A stretch of 64,000 nt of DNA from NCBI RefSeq assembly GCF_016808095.1, contig NC_068971.1, positions 2,604,001-2,668,000 of the forward strand, in the 5' to 3' direction. Source of the stretch: Vigna angularis (Eukaryota; Streptophyta; Magnoliopsida; Fabales; Fabaceae). The notes under the pieces are model-generated. The model was not told where the DNA came from, searched no databases, and saw nothing but the letters and a program-made list of their open reading frames with translations. Positions 1-10,654 of this stretch are shown piece by piece; the first letter of the stretch is position 1, and every line of letters starts with the position of its first letter. A program made the translations under genes and the position numbers.

Positions 1-1119
1 TTTACATAATCAATATGATGAAAATTCAAAGGAACCATTCAGATAATGGGATAATGTCCATGTTTGCTTTGATTACCTTATAGGCTTGTAGATTAAATTA
101 TTTTGTTCTTCGTTGTTTAAGAGTATCTTCAATTCAGTAGGATCTTAAATTTGAGATTATGATCTTATAAGAAGTTTTTATTGGAGCAAGTTGGTGCGGC
201 ATAGTGTAGGTCCTAAAATTAACAATTTGGTCTTACATTAAACCCTTAATAAAAACCTATATTTCAATGACAACAACTATGTTGAAAATGCCATTTTCAA
301 CATTTCAATAATTTTGTAAGTTGTAAAATTTGAAGCACAAATAAAAAATTAGAAAAATGTGGGTTCTTATAAGTGTTGATAATATGCTTTTGATATATTT
401 TTATTTAAATTATTTTTTAGTAAGTATTTAAGTTATTTTTTGAGATATCTTTTACATAAATATAAAATTTATTTAATTATTATTTAGAATTAGGAAGGTA
501 AGATTGAGATATTGTTAATATTTGATCTTTTCTTTACATTTTGCTCTTTGTATATAGAGTACATGAATGAAATAAATTACAAGCTACTCTGTATAACATA
601 TCTATTATATTTCCAAAATCCCAACAATAAGACCTCACCATTGAATCAAAATTTATAAAAATATAGTGAGTTGCTTATAAATGATGTGATAGGATAGGAA
701 CATTTAAAGTAGAATAAGACCCATTTGAGTTTTTTTTTTTTGTAAAATCCTTCACTGTAGATGTTCTTAGTCAATTGTGGTGTCTTCACACGGAAACTCT
801 AGTGTTTTGAGGTGTTTGATTTGAAACAATTTGGAATATACATTAAAGAACCTGAAAAATTGTTTGAGTTTGTATTTGAATTGTGCAGTATGGTCATCAT
901 CATTGATACATAAAATCCTGCTAAGGCAAAATAAGTTCCTTATCTGCCAGGTGCAATAATTAATTTTAAATGGTGGCTATGTCCATGCATTTCCACTGGA
1001 TTTCACTTTAATTGTATTGGTTCTTGTTTGAGCAACTCCAATTATTGCTCCATGAAGTAACACTAATTACGGCTCACCAATTTAGCCAGTCAATGATTTT
1101 TAATGTGATGTTGATCCAG
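1..1119. other. AT-rich intron or flank upstream of the kinase exons
   Basis: No exon can be supported here. The first recognisable kinase exon begins at 1120, after a CAG acceptor, in the middle of the N-lobe. The glycine-rich loop and the catalytic lysine must therefore lie upstream of the window, and this stretch is most likely intron. It is AT-rich with short homopolymer runs. I see no repeat with clear ends. Confidence 0.5.
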
Positions 1120-3801
1120 GTGCTTCTGCTAGGAAGACTGCATCATCGGAATCTTGTAAATTTGTTAGGGTACTGCGTAGATAAAGGACAGCTTATGCTT
1201 GTTTACGAGTTCATGAGTAATGGAAGTTTAGAAAACCTTTTATACGGTAAACAGAAGATTTTCCATGATCCTCTTACTTTCTTTTACATGTTTTTCGTAG
1301 TCTACAATTATTACTAAATGTAACGTAGTTTTCACATTTTCCCTTTATCAAGAACAGCGGAGGAATTTTTATTTTTATTTTAACTCTGTTGAGAATGGTT
1401 GTTGTGCATGCATGTAGATGAAGAAAAAGAATTGAGTTGGGATGAAAGGCTGCAAATTGCTGTTGATATTTCGCACGGAATAGAATACCTTCATGAAGGG
1501 GTATGTTTAACATTATATTTTCTCTTATTCTGTATGAAAATGTCTTTGGTTAATATGAATATCTATGGAACAGGCAGTACCACATGTCGTACATCGAGAT
1601 CTGAAATCTGCTAATATTCTGCTAGATCACTCAATGAGAGCTAAGGTAAGCTAGCTCCTGCTATTGCTTTTTGATGGTTTTATTCATTTTCTCATGTTAT
1701 GATATGATACCAACTAAAATGTTGTAATCATTTCCAGGTAGTGTGGTTTATAAGAAATATATGTAAATTAAGCATGATCAGGGAAGTTTCAAAAGGACTG
1801 GTCTAGAAACTGTCAGTGACATCTTTTCAAATTGTTGCTGAATATTATCTGCTAAATTTGTGTCTGCATTCGGCAACCAAATGTAGTTTGTTAAACCATT
1901 TGGTGTTCATTGATGAGTTGCTGGAGGTATTTTACTGTTAGTGTGTTTAGGTTAAGGATTGATGTGAGGAATAGCTGAAGGCATTCAAAACTTACTCCAA
2001 TCCTTTGACTGTAAAATCCATCTTATACAATCCAAGTAATTTTCTTCTGCATATTTTAACGAGGTTTAGTGTAAATTGATTTTGTAACTGGTTAAATTAC
2101 AAAATTAGCCGCAGGGCAATGACATGTAAAACTTATTTGTGTGTGTTGACACTAAAGAATGATGTGTCTATTTTATGATAATAGTAGTACCATACTGAGA
2201 GAATCAATCCCATAAATTTAGGGATTAGAGTCATGGATTAGAACAATCAACGTATGATAATAATAATAATGAGAGGCTGTTATAGGAAACATCTCAATAA
2301 ATGTTTCCTGCAATATATCAGCACTCCACTCCCCCTCAAGCCCAACCTTACTAAGCTTTAATCTTGTTATAATTTAAGTCTTCTTTTAATAGAAAACAGA
2401 CAAATCCCAAACATTGAGGTTAGGGTAAAAATAGTTCAAACAACCAGCAAACAACTAGAAAGGCACAGCAAACCAAACATAGCTTCTAAACAAGAAGAGG
2501 AACACATTCGTCATACAAGAGGGCAGCAAGACACCAAGTGCAACTAGCTAATAAGAAGGGCGCAACAAACCAATAACAATCGTTAAACAAGAGTGTCCTA
2601 ACAAATCACTTGAAGCCGCCAAACTAAAAGAGGGGTGAATCAAACAAAGGATAGCTGCCAAACTAGAAGGGCACAAGAAACCACGGCAACCGCCCAACAA
2701 GGAGAGGGGTGCAATAAGACTAAAAGCAGTCACCAAACAGAAAAAGGGCACAGCTGTCTAACTGTAACAAAGTCAAAACAAAGGGCACACCAAACTGATA
2801 TTTCCATGTTTTAGGAATGTAACTTAACAACCAAATAATAATCCACAAATCATGGAGGATAACACTGCTCTAATAGCATGTTGAAACTAAACAATAATGT
2901 GCTTGTTTTACCGTAACGGTACCATATTTATACACTAGGTTGAGAGAATCAATCCCATAATTTAAAAATTAGAATCATTGTGCCTAAAAAGGTATATATA
3001 TAAGAGATTTGAATTTCCTTAGTATGTAAATTGGTAATATTTCCCAAATTATATTAAATATCTCATATCAGGTAACTGAACTGAACAGTTTCACTGTTGA
3101 AATTTCCCCAAAAGCAGTTGAGTTCTAATGAAACAAAGTTTTCTGATTAGCATCCTGTTGTTTATTATTGCTTATCTGGAAAATTACTGATTATGTAGGT
3201 TTCTGATTTCGGGCTCTCAAAGGAAGAGATCTTTGATGGCCGTAATTCTGGCCTTAAAGGTACATATGGCTACATGGACCCAGCATACATTACCTCGAGC
3301 AAGTTCACAGTGAAGAGTGACATTTACAGTTTTGGTATAATAATTTTTGAGCTCATCACTGCCATCCATCCACATCAAAATTTGATGGAATATATCAACC
3401 TTGTAAGAGATTTTTGATTTGAAAACTAACTACTTCGTCTAGAATTCTAAGTGCTAGTGTTATAAAACTTTGGACTGATGGTTTTTTCTTCGTGTCATTT
3501 TTTCATTTGCTGCAAGGCTGCAATGGATTACGATGGTGTAGATGGGATTCTTGACAAGCAACTTGTGGGAAAATGCAGCGTTGAAGAAGTGAGACAGCTT
3601 GCTAAAATTGCACACAAATGTTTGCACAAATCACCTAGGAAACGCCCATCTATAAGTGAAGTTTCGCAGGCTATATTGGGGATTAGGCAAAGGCAAAGGC
3701 GTCTGATGAAAGAAGACACCATGTCATTTGCAAGCACCAACTTCTCCCGAAGCATGAGTCAAATAGATGAGCAACAGGTTGAATTAAGTACAGGGAAATA
3801 G
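1120..3801 (+). CDS. Calcium/calmodulin-regulated receptor-like kinase (CRLK1/2 type), 3' part
   Basis: Five exons are visible: 1120-1246, 1418-1500, 1574-1645, 3199-3402 and 3517-3801 (stop TAG). All junctions are GT/AG and the phases agree. The first exon encodes [20 protein letters not shown], followed by [16 protein letters not shown]. The third carries the catalytic loop [12 protein letters not shown]. The fourth carries DFGLSKEE and [10 protein letters not shown]. The last ends in a basic, Ser-rich tail. The wording matches the CRLK subfamily, membrane-associated Ser/Thr kinases linked to Ca2+/calmodulin and cold signalling in Arabidopsis. The P-loop and lysine exons lie outside the window. 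The APE-type motif reads DPAY, without the usual glutamate; to my recollection close homologues also deviate here. The 1.55-kb intron 1646-3198 holds a TRIM element. Confidence 0.88.
2144..2323 (-). repeat. LTR of the TRIM element (3' LTR in element orientation)
   Basis: It begins TGTTGACAC and ends about TATCAGCA, directly before the polypurine-tract complement at 2324-2342. It shares its start, its central GAGAGAATCAATCCCATAA block and its end with 2879-3070, but is well diverged, so this is an old insertion. Confidence 0.65.
2400..2770. repeat. Imperfect tandem modules in the TRIM internal region
   Basis: A/C-rich modules of about 40-45 bp recur with drift, each with a core like AAGGGCACA followed by CAAACCA or CCAAAC (for example near 2560, 2667 and 2746). 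They encode nothing and probably arose by slippage inside the element. Confidence 0.45.
2867..2878 (-). other. Degenerate tRNA-Met primer-binding site of the TRIM
   Basis: GCTCTAATAGCA differs at two positions from GCTCTGATACCA, the complement of the usual plant primer-binding site. It abuts the TG of the LTR at 2879. Confidence 0.6.
2879..3070 (-). repeat. LTR of the TRIM element (5' LTR in element orientation)
   Basis: It starts TGTTGAAAC right after the primer-site complement and ends CTCATATCA at 3070. It is the partner of 2144-2323. Confidence 0.65.
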
Positions 3802-5290
3802 GGTGAACACATATTCATATATTTTGTTGTGAAAATTCTTTTTGGGTTTAGGTTAAGAAAATTTGTACAAAAAAATCATTGAATGCCACTATCTGCGTAT
3901 GTCAGTCAGGATGTACAGGTATCAAGGGTGGATCTCATGCTACCTTGAACATGATTCTTTGGTTTGTGAATGGTCAATTATCTTGTGAGTTTTTTATAGC
4001 TAAATTGCACAAACAGATTCTACATCGAACCATGGACCATTTACCCATAAATGTACGCTTTCTACGGAACAAATAAAGATGAGATGGCGAATGAAGAAAA
4101 GGAAAAGGTTTTATTTTTTTAAAAGACGAAGAATATTTGTTTGCTCACACTACTTAATCAGCTTGTTTATGAATTAATTTTCATTTTGCCTTTTAGTAGA
4201 AAGCGTTTTTTGGAACAGGTTGAAATAGTAATACAGGTTGAAATGCCATTCTTGCTGTTGTCTGGCAGAGGTGTTACCATTCTTACTCATTTTCATATTC
4301 GATGTTTATGAACATGTAAAATGAAAAATATAAAAAAAAATATATTAAGTGTGACACATAGGGAATATAGCATATATTTGAGTGAATAAAATACGTGGGT
4401 GGAATATAGTATATACAACTTTTTTCTACATTACTATGTTTTCTTGCAATCTCATTACGACAATTATTATATTTTACATTTCGCTTTCTTTCTATCCCTG
4501 TTATTATTGTTGTAAAACAAGTATAAAATTTACTTTTGAGGAAAATTTTTGACACGTTCTAAAAATAAATATGTTCAGGAAAGTAAACAAGTGAAGATAA
4601 AAGAAAAAAAAATTGTGAATTTCACATAAAATAACTCGTCGATTTCGAAAAGAAGGAAAGAAAATATCATATAAAATAAAAGAATCTTTACTTTTATTTT
4701 ATTACTCAATTTTGCATTTCTAGTTTCTTTTAATCTAAGCAACCTAAAACCCTTGTTTTCTAATTTATTTTCACATTATCCTACTTTCTTTCCTATTTCA
4801 TTTGACGTTGAAACAGAATAATGATTATCACAACAAATGGCCAATATATATAAAGGTTTAATGGAACTTTTCCAAAAAGATGAAAGAAAGAGCGTAAATG
4901 CAACAAACAAACCACACTAGAAATACCATTTAGATCTCCAAGAAAAACATTTGGTATACACAACTTATTTTGGTATCTACTACTCTCGATTATTCAACAC
5001 ACTACCAACCAGTAAACATAAAATGGAAAAAAAGAAAGAAGCAAATCAGGACACAGTCTTCACACCTACTGCTGTATAAAATCCTGGGCAATATTTGCTG
5101 ATGCAAGACCTCACTACCTGCAAATCTTCGTTACTATCTACTACAGCAAACTTCTTCCTCCTGGACTTGCGAAAGTAAAGTTTCTGTACTTATTTATCTA
5201 TATATAATAATTCAGTGTACCATGGGATGGGACATATTGTAAAAGCCTCTAATATTTATTGACTCGCTTCACCTTTCATCTATGGTCCCC
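3802..5290. other. Convergent intergenic spacer (3' ends of the kinase and PI4K genes)
   Basis: The kinase stop at 3801 and the PI4K stop at 5291 face each other, so this stretch holds both 3' UTRs and AT-rich spacer. The open frames here are short and resemble no protein family I know. No repeat with defined ends is seen. Confidence 0.6.
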
Positions 5291-7210
5291 CTAAAATTGG
5301 CATGAAGTTCCAAGTCTCTGTCTCTGCTTCTTGCTCGCATTTCCTTGTTTGCGATTAAAAAATGCTGGGATCAACAGCCTCTGAAAATTCTCAAGAAACT
5401 GATTCCACCTGTCTTCATCCATGTCTGTTAACTTCACGAAACTTGAGCTTGCAGGCAAGTCATTCACAGTTGTATTTCCAGATGAGGTACCAGCCAAAAA
5501 GCCACTCTTTTGCTTTATACCCGATTGCTGCCGACCTTTTTCACCAGCTCTCGTGTTTTTCACAGACAAAGACAGCTTTGAAACATTAGGCACCCCATTT
5601 CCCACACCATTGTATTCATCACTACCTAAGGGGGGTAACTCTCCTTGACTTCCAGTCTCGTCCTCCTCCATCACACTCTCCACTAGTTTACAAAGTGTGT
5701 TCCTAACGACTCCATTTCTTGCTCCAACTTGAAAAGGTGACATCACGGATGGTTTCTCTTCTACTTTTGTATTCAAATTCAAATCCTGATCCTCACAATC
5801 TAACTCAAACTGAATTACATCCTTTTCTACTACTTCTGCTTCAAAAGAAAATAATTCTTCCTGATCCAACTGTTTCTTTGTTTCAATACAGATAAGCTCA
5901 AGCTCACTAGGCTCTTCTTCGTGTCCCTGAAATTCCCTGCTCATCATTTCACCAATCTCTGCTAGACAAAGACCAAAAGCTGCCGCTTCCTTGAGGAAGA
6001 TTGTGCAGAGAACTAAAACTCGCAAGCATGCTTCTCGAATCATGGGCAGTTCCATTTTAAGCATGTCTGAATCTCGAAATGGGTCTAGATTATATATGTA
6101 GTCGAGTTCGTCATCTGAGAAAGGAATTGATGCCTGAGGCCAATGGATCCATTCAAAATAAGGATCTTCCAAACTTTCAGGGAGACAAAGACCATGATCA
6201 ATGGGAAAAAGCTCCACCTGGTCAAACCTTCCAGACCCTTCAAGCTTCCTGACCAGAAGATTTCCTGCATGTCTGTCAGTGTTTAAAATTCGCACATCCA
6301 AAATCCCAATCCTGTGCACAGCAGCAACAGGGAAACTAGAAGTTCCATGATCACTTGCATCAAAATCATGAGGAATGAACTGCTGTAGTGATGCAATCTT
6401 GCTTATTTGTTTCTTGTTATGCTGCATACTACCATTGACCCTGTCATTAACGTTAAATATAGAATGTCTAACCTTCACAAGGGCAGTACAGGGCACATTC
6501 GCAAAATGATCATGGTCAAGAAGGTAAGCTGCAACTTCTCTGAAACCTGTCTCCCCAACCCTCACTGAACGTTTCAGTCCTGGTTGTCCAAGAGTTTTGC
6601 CAACAAAACCTTTAGGGTTGTTTGGTGCATAAGGTTCCTCATCAGTCGGTTTCACAATAGCAACATTTTCACCGTTACTATTCCGAAAATAATATGCACC
6701 CCCTAATCCACCGTGAATGGGAATTGGTTCAATGCCAACTTTTATTGCCTTCATAATATCCTTAACCAGTTGTTTGGCTCCTGCAAACATATCTGAGCAA
6801 CCTATAACCTCAATTGGCCCACTCTGATCCCTCTGCTGAAGATCCCTGCCAGTAGGTGAAAGGCATGGAGTAGATGAACTCCTATGTAAAAAAGTCTTAG
6901 TGAGAAGAAGTGGAGAATCATTTCTAACCACACTTAGGTCATTCTTCAAGACCATGTCCCCACATATAAGTGAGCTTTCCTGAGTTGGAACATTGAATGC
7001 AACTTGTAATTTCCTTTTCACAGTATGGGCATTGTCACATCTATCTAATTCCATTCCCAAAACACACCCAGTATCAGTCTGAACAAATACACGTCTTCTC
7101 CCAGAAGGCTTTCTTTCCATTTTCTTATTCTCACAACACTCACTAGGAGGTCCTTTGAAGGTTGCAACCACCATCTCATCATGTAAACAGGGGTCCAAAT
7201 CAGGATACAT
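5291..7210 (-). CDS. Phosphatidylinositol 4-kinase gamma with ubiquitin-like domain
   Basis: A single-exon CDS of 639 residues. Residues about 36-104 form a ubiquitin-like domain. After a Ser-rich linker (RSSSTPCLSPTG) comes the PI3/4-kinase fold: a Gly-rich segment GGLGGAYYFRN (about 167-177), the likely ATP lysine in VAIVKPTDEEPYAPNNPKG (K187), the catalytic loop LNTDRHAGN (309-317) and an activation-loop DHG (338-340). The C-terminal third is acidic, with a short conserved end. Type II PI4K gamma proteins of plants share this layout. Some have been reported to phosphorylate proteins rather than lipid, so lipid kinase activity is not assured. The layout is closest to the one-ubiquitin-like members (Arabidopsis gamma 5/7 type). 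Start is the first ATG of the frame (7208-7210). A 5' UTR intron is likely upstream. Confidence 0.93.
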   Translation of the reverse strand: MYPDLDPCLHDEMVVATFKGPPSECCENKKMERKPSGRRRVFVQTDTGCVLGMELDRCDNAHTVKRKLQVAFNVPTQESSLICGDMVLKNDLSVVRNDSPLLLTKTFLHRSSSTPCLSPTGRDLQQRDQSGPIEVIGCSDMFAGAKQLVKDIMKAIKVGIEPIPIHGGLGGAYYFRNSNGENVAIVKPTDEEPYAPNNPKGFVGKTLGQPGLKRSVRVGETGFREVAAYLLDHDHFANVPCTALVKVRHSIFNVNDRVNGSMQHNKKQISKIASLQQFIPHDFDASDHGTSSFPVAAVHRIGILDVRILNTDRHAGNLLVRKLEGSGRFDQVELFPIDHGLCLPESLEDPYFEWIHWPQASIPFSDDELDYIYNLDPFRDSDMLKMELPMIREACLRVLVLCTIFLKEAAAFGLCLAEIGEMMSREFQGHEEEPSELELICIETKKQLDQEELFSFEAEVVEKDVIQFELDCEDQDLNLNTKVEEKPSVMSPFQVGARNGVVRNTLCKLVESVMEEDETGSQGELPPLGSDEYNGVGNGVPNVSKLSLSVKNTRAGEKGRQQSGIKQKSGFLAGTSSGNTTVNDLPASSSFVKLTDMDEDRWNQFLENFQRLLIPAFFNRKQGNASKKQRQRLGTSCQF

Positions 7211-9150
7211 GAAAGGAAAAGTAGAGGAGGCAAACTTGAATGCCAGCAGCGAAGGTGGCAGCAGAGAGTTTCCCTGTCAGGCAAACACCAAAATCGAATG
7301 CCGGCACTTGATGTTGCAGATAAGTGCTTTTTCCATACAATCATAGTAAATTCTGCAAATGCGACAAAACCTCCCAATGTTCTCACATGACAACAGCTTA
7401 CTCTACAACACAGATTTCATTCAACAAAACAGCTACATCGGAGATGTCACCTGATAACGCAAGTTGTTAGGAAATGAAAAATAAAATCACTACACAGACA
7501 TATTGAAGGCAAATTCATTTTCTAAATCTTAATATTCAGTCAAGCACAGCGAGAGGATGTTAAACTTTATCCCAAATGAACAGTCTGACAAATTTAAAAA
7601 TGGATTTTTAATTAGCTATTAAAGGATCATAGATACCTAATTAGTTATAGTAACTGAAAGAAATAGAAGTCGATGTGCATCACCTCCCATCAGTGCAATA
7701 TATATAATGGCATATCTATCAGCAACTACTAACCTAATTAAGGAAATCAGTGTTCACCAGTCACAATAAGAACCAGGATAGTTTGCGCTTGACGAAATGA
7801 AAAGGGAGATAAATGATCTCAAGTAAACCCAAGGGGAGAACTAAAATTACGACCATAATCACTTGAAAGTGGAAAGTCCGATGTAATTTATGTTTTCAAA
7901 GTTTAATTTTCTTTCGTTTCCCTTACCCAATCTAAAGAGTATCATAAAATATAACTTATTCTGGCTGGCATTTCCTCGTACTAAGTGGCCCCCAAAAGAA
8001 AGGACTTCTTGAAACATCTTTCAAAAGTTTAAATAATTTAAATTTCCTACGCTCAACTAAAGACAAACCGTCCACCATTATTTAAAGCAAACCGGTTATA
8101 AACCTAACACTAAATGCATATTCTACCACAGGATCGAGGTCCACTACCTAAATTCATGAGTAAAATCTGACTGTATCATGCGAATTGGAATAGCCAAATG
8201 TGAACTCTACAACCCAAACCCAACAATGAATTTGGACCGAATTTGGATCCTTCTTTTCTTTAGAAACATCAGTGTCAGAGAAAATACACATTTTTTTCTT
8301 CACGTATCCACCAGTACACAAATTAGAGGAACACAAAGCTTTACCTTGAGGTAAGAGTTCACAGATCTCAGGATTCTGATAAATTTAATAATTAAAATAC
8401 ACTAACAATATTATTTTGATGTTATCATCTAATCACATGTAACGTGCCAATATTATTGATTTTTATATTGTTTAATAATTACTTAAAAATCAAGAGAACA
8501 ATAATTTAATTGGATGAAGAACTACTGTGATCAATACTGTTATTGAAAGGTAAATTGCGATAGAAGAAGTTTAAAGTAAAAAATGACAAAAATTTTGAGA
8601 GATCCACCCACAACACAGTACAATTCCAGACATTTTAAAATTTTATTCGTTGCGCAAAGATTTTAAAATCAATTAACGAGAAAACAAAATAAGATAAGAT
8701 TCTCGCCTTTCTTCAGCCTCCGGAAAGAGCCAATAAGCCACAACGCTTACTACCAGAGGCTTCCGCCATCGTTAACAACTTTACGTTCACAGTAACATCA
8801 ACAAAATTACAAAGCAATCTTTAGCCTTAATTTCTCGGGAAAAGAAGACGATAATAATAAATTCGAACCGTTTGATTCCTATAAAAACAGAAAACGATTC
8901 GGTTCAGAAAATTAATTCAAACTATTCTAGATACAATAAAACAAAAATAATTAAAACAAGAAGAAAAAGAGTCACCGGCGAGGGGTGGGTCGAAGTGAGA
9001 GCGGTGGCGAGTGGTGCGAAGGCACCGCCGTGAACGGCGGTGGTGAGATCCGAAGAGAAAGCGAATGATGTGCCTCAGTTGGTACTGTCCCGCCGCCCAG
9101 GATTTTTCGTTTTCCTGCGAACGAGATAGTACGGTCTATTCTGCTTTTAT
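7211..9150 (-). promoter_or_regulatory. Probable 5' leader, leader intron and proximal promoter of the PI4K gamma gene
   Basis: The stretch between the ATG and about 9.15 kb is mostly AT-rich, except for a GC-rich island at about 8980-9105. On the minus strand that island ends in CGCCG followed by GTGACTC, a plausible splice donor at about 8974, and pyrimidine-rich sequence follows. A noncoding first exon there and an intron of about 1.7 kb is the simplest reading, as in many plant PI4K gamma genes. The acceptor was not fixed. The 60-codon frame in the island is low-complexity and unlikely to be a protein. Confidence 0.45.
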
Positions 9151-9154
9151 TCAT

Positions 9155-10017
9155 TCTTATTTAAATCAAATCGATAATTATTATTTTTAAATAGTTTAAC
9201 ATTTTTATAAATTCAGAAAATAGTACAATGCATCCACAAAGTTTAGACACGTGGGGACGTGTGGGTCCACAACAAGCACGTGGCAGTATTTCAAATGGAT
9301 ATGTCATCTCAACTTCCTCTTTTATTTTTATTTTAATAAGCTTGCTGACGTAATAATTGATAATTATGAAGGGTTGAAAATCTAATATAGATTGTATTTG
9401 TACTTTGAAGGTATCATACGATCATTATTATTAAAATTGTTGATAAAAAGATGATTATCATGAACATTAGTATAATAATATCTTATGTCTCTATATGTAA
9501 TTGATTTGACATAAAGTTTCTGCCATGTGATATGACGCAGTGTGTCTTGACAAAATTAAATTTATGTAATATTTTTTCTATTTCTTTACCATGCACTTTA
9601 TTATATATTTTCTTTACTATATAATCTCTTAAATTTGTAAAATATATTGCATAAAATAATCTTAGAAAAGATATGTATCCAGTGTCACGATATTATGACG
9701 GGCTTACAATTTTCTGTGTGACTACTGATTAAATTATCAACTAGTGTTAAATAAAATTCTATTTAGGTACAGAATTTTCCAATATTTGATAAACCTTTAT
9801 TGGCTTACTGGTGATATTTTTTTTTCTTTTCTTACGATCATGATTCTAGTTAAGTAACATTTTTATTTTAAAAGCTAGAAAAGATAGAGTATCTCCATCA
9901 TAAGCTTTTTAGAAGATGCCTTTCTTGTTCTTATTACAATACGTAACACAGAGAGAACAGGAAAATCAATAAATAGTAGAATGGAAAGAAAAAAATAGAA
10001 GATGTTGTATTATTATT

Positions 10018-10018
<1 letters not shown>
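9155..10018. other. AT-rich intergenic DNA
   Basis: No open frame or repeat with ends is recognisable. It holds the upstream flank of the PI4K leader, including CACGTGGCAG (about 9279), a G-box-like ACGT element that may belong to the promoter. Confidence 0.4.

Positions 10019-10068
<50 letters not shown>
10019..10068. repeat. (TA)n microsatellite, about 50 bp
   Basis: An uninterrupted TA dinucleotide run, visible directly. Confidence 0.95.
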
Positions 10069-10069
<1 letters not shown>

Positions 10070-10230
10070 CATTATGATCTAAATTAATTATAACAGGAGA
10101 TTTGATAATTTAATTATAAAATTTTGATTAGTTTATTTATAAAACATTAATTATTAATTGGAGGGCACTGACAAGATTATAATATATCCAAATGGAATGA
10201 GCTTCGAGAAAGGAAGGCAAAGGGTTTATT

Positions 10231-10654
10231 TGGCGGTTGAAAATTTAAGTGTGAGTTCAAGTCTCACATTTGATAGAAATGAAAAAGTAGAGCACTATAC
10301 AAAGGTAAAAGACTCATTAACTCATTGTTTTAAGGTTTTGAGTAGAGAGTGGTGTCAATCCCTTGTGTGGTTGGGCCCAAATCTCATTGGTGTTCTATCT
10401 CTCCAGTGAACCTCCTCCTTGATAGATCCAACAAGTGATATCAGAGTCAGGTTAGGCTTAGATGAGTACAATGGTCCATGTATCGAAAGTTTTCCTAGCA
10501 AAGGGTTTCAGGTAAGTGTGTCCTAATGTAAGACCCATTAATTCATTGTCTTATGGCTTTGGATAGAAAGTGGTGTCAATTCCTTATATGATTGAGCTCA
10601 AGTCTCATTGATGTTGTATTTTCTTAGTGAATTCCCTCCTTTATACACCCAACA
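10231..10654 (+). mobile_element. TRIM-like short LTR element (family A)
   Basis: A first LTR-like unit of about 200 bp ends GATAGATCCAACA at 10433. It is followed by AGTGATATCAGAGTC, a near match to the Met-tRNA primer site (TGGTATCAGAGC). A second, 5'-truncated copy of the unit (about 10528-10654) ends CACCCAACA. Both copies contain ATTCATTGTnTTA(A/T)GG, GTGGTGTCAAT and TCTCATTG(G/A)TGTT in the same order. The 83-codon frame at 10158-10409 lies across the first unit and is an artefact. The upstream limit is uncertain, and no clear target duplication was found. Confidence 0.6.

Larger units (their letters stand above)
2144..3070 (-). mobile_element. Terminal-repeat retrotransposon in miniature (TRIM), about 927 bp
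   Basis: Two direct repeats, 2144-2323 and 2879-3070, start alike (TGTTGACACTAAAGAATGATG versus TGTTGAAACTAAACAATAATG, one base trimmed from each comparison is immaterial) and share GAGAGAATCAATCCCATAA. Both end near ATATCA. Next to the right repeat lies GCTCTAATAGCA (2867-2878), a degenerate complement of the initiator-Met tRNA primer site. Next to the left repeat lies CACTCCCCCTCAAGCC, the complement of a polypurine tract. This order makes the element minus-oriented. The internal 540 bp has no coding potential. I could not find a matching target-site duplication. It sits in a kinase intron, between the HRD and DFG exons. Confidence 0.75.

Noticed and set aside
8972..9154. 60-codon Pro-rich frame in a GC-rich island
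   Set aside because: More likely a noncoding first exon of the PI4K gamma gene; no conserved protein wording.
10158..10409. 83-codon open frame on the + strand
   Set aside because: It runs across the first LTR unit of a TRIM-like element and has no recognisable protein features.
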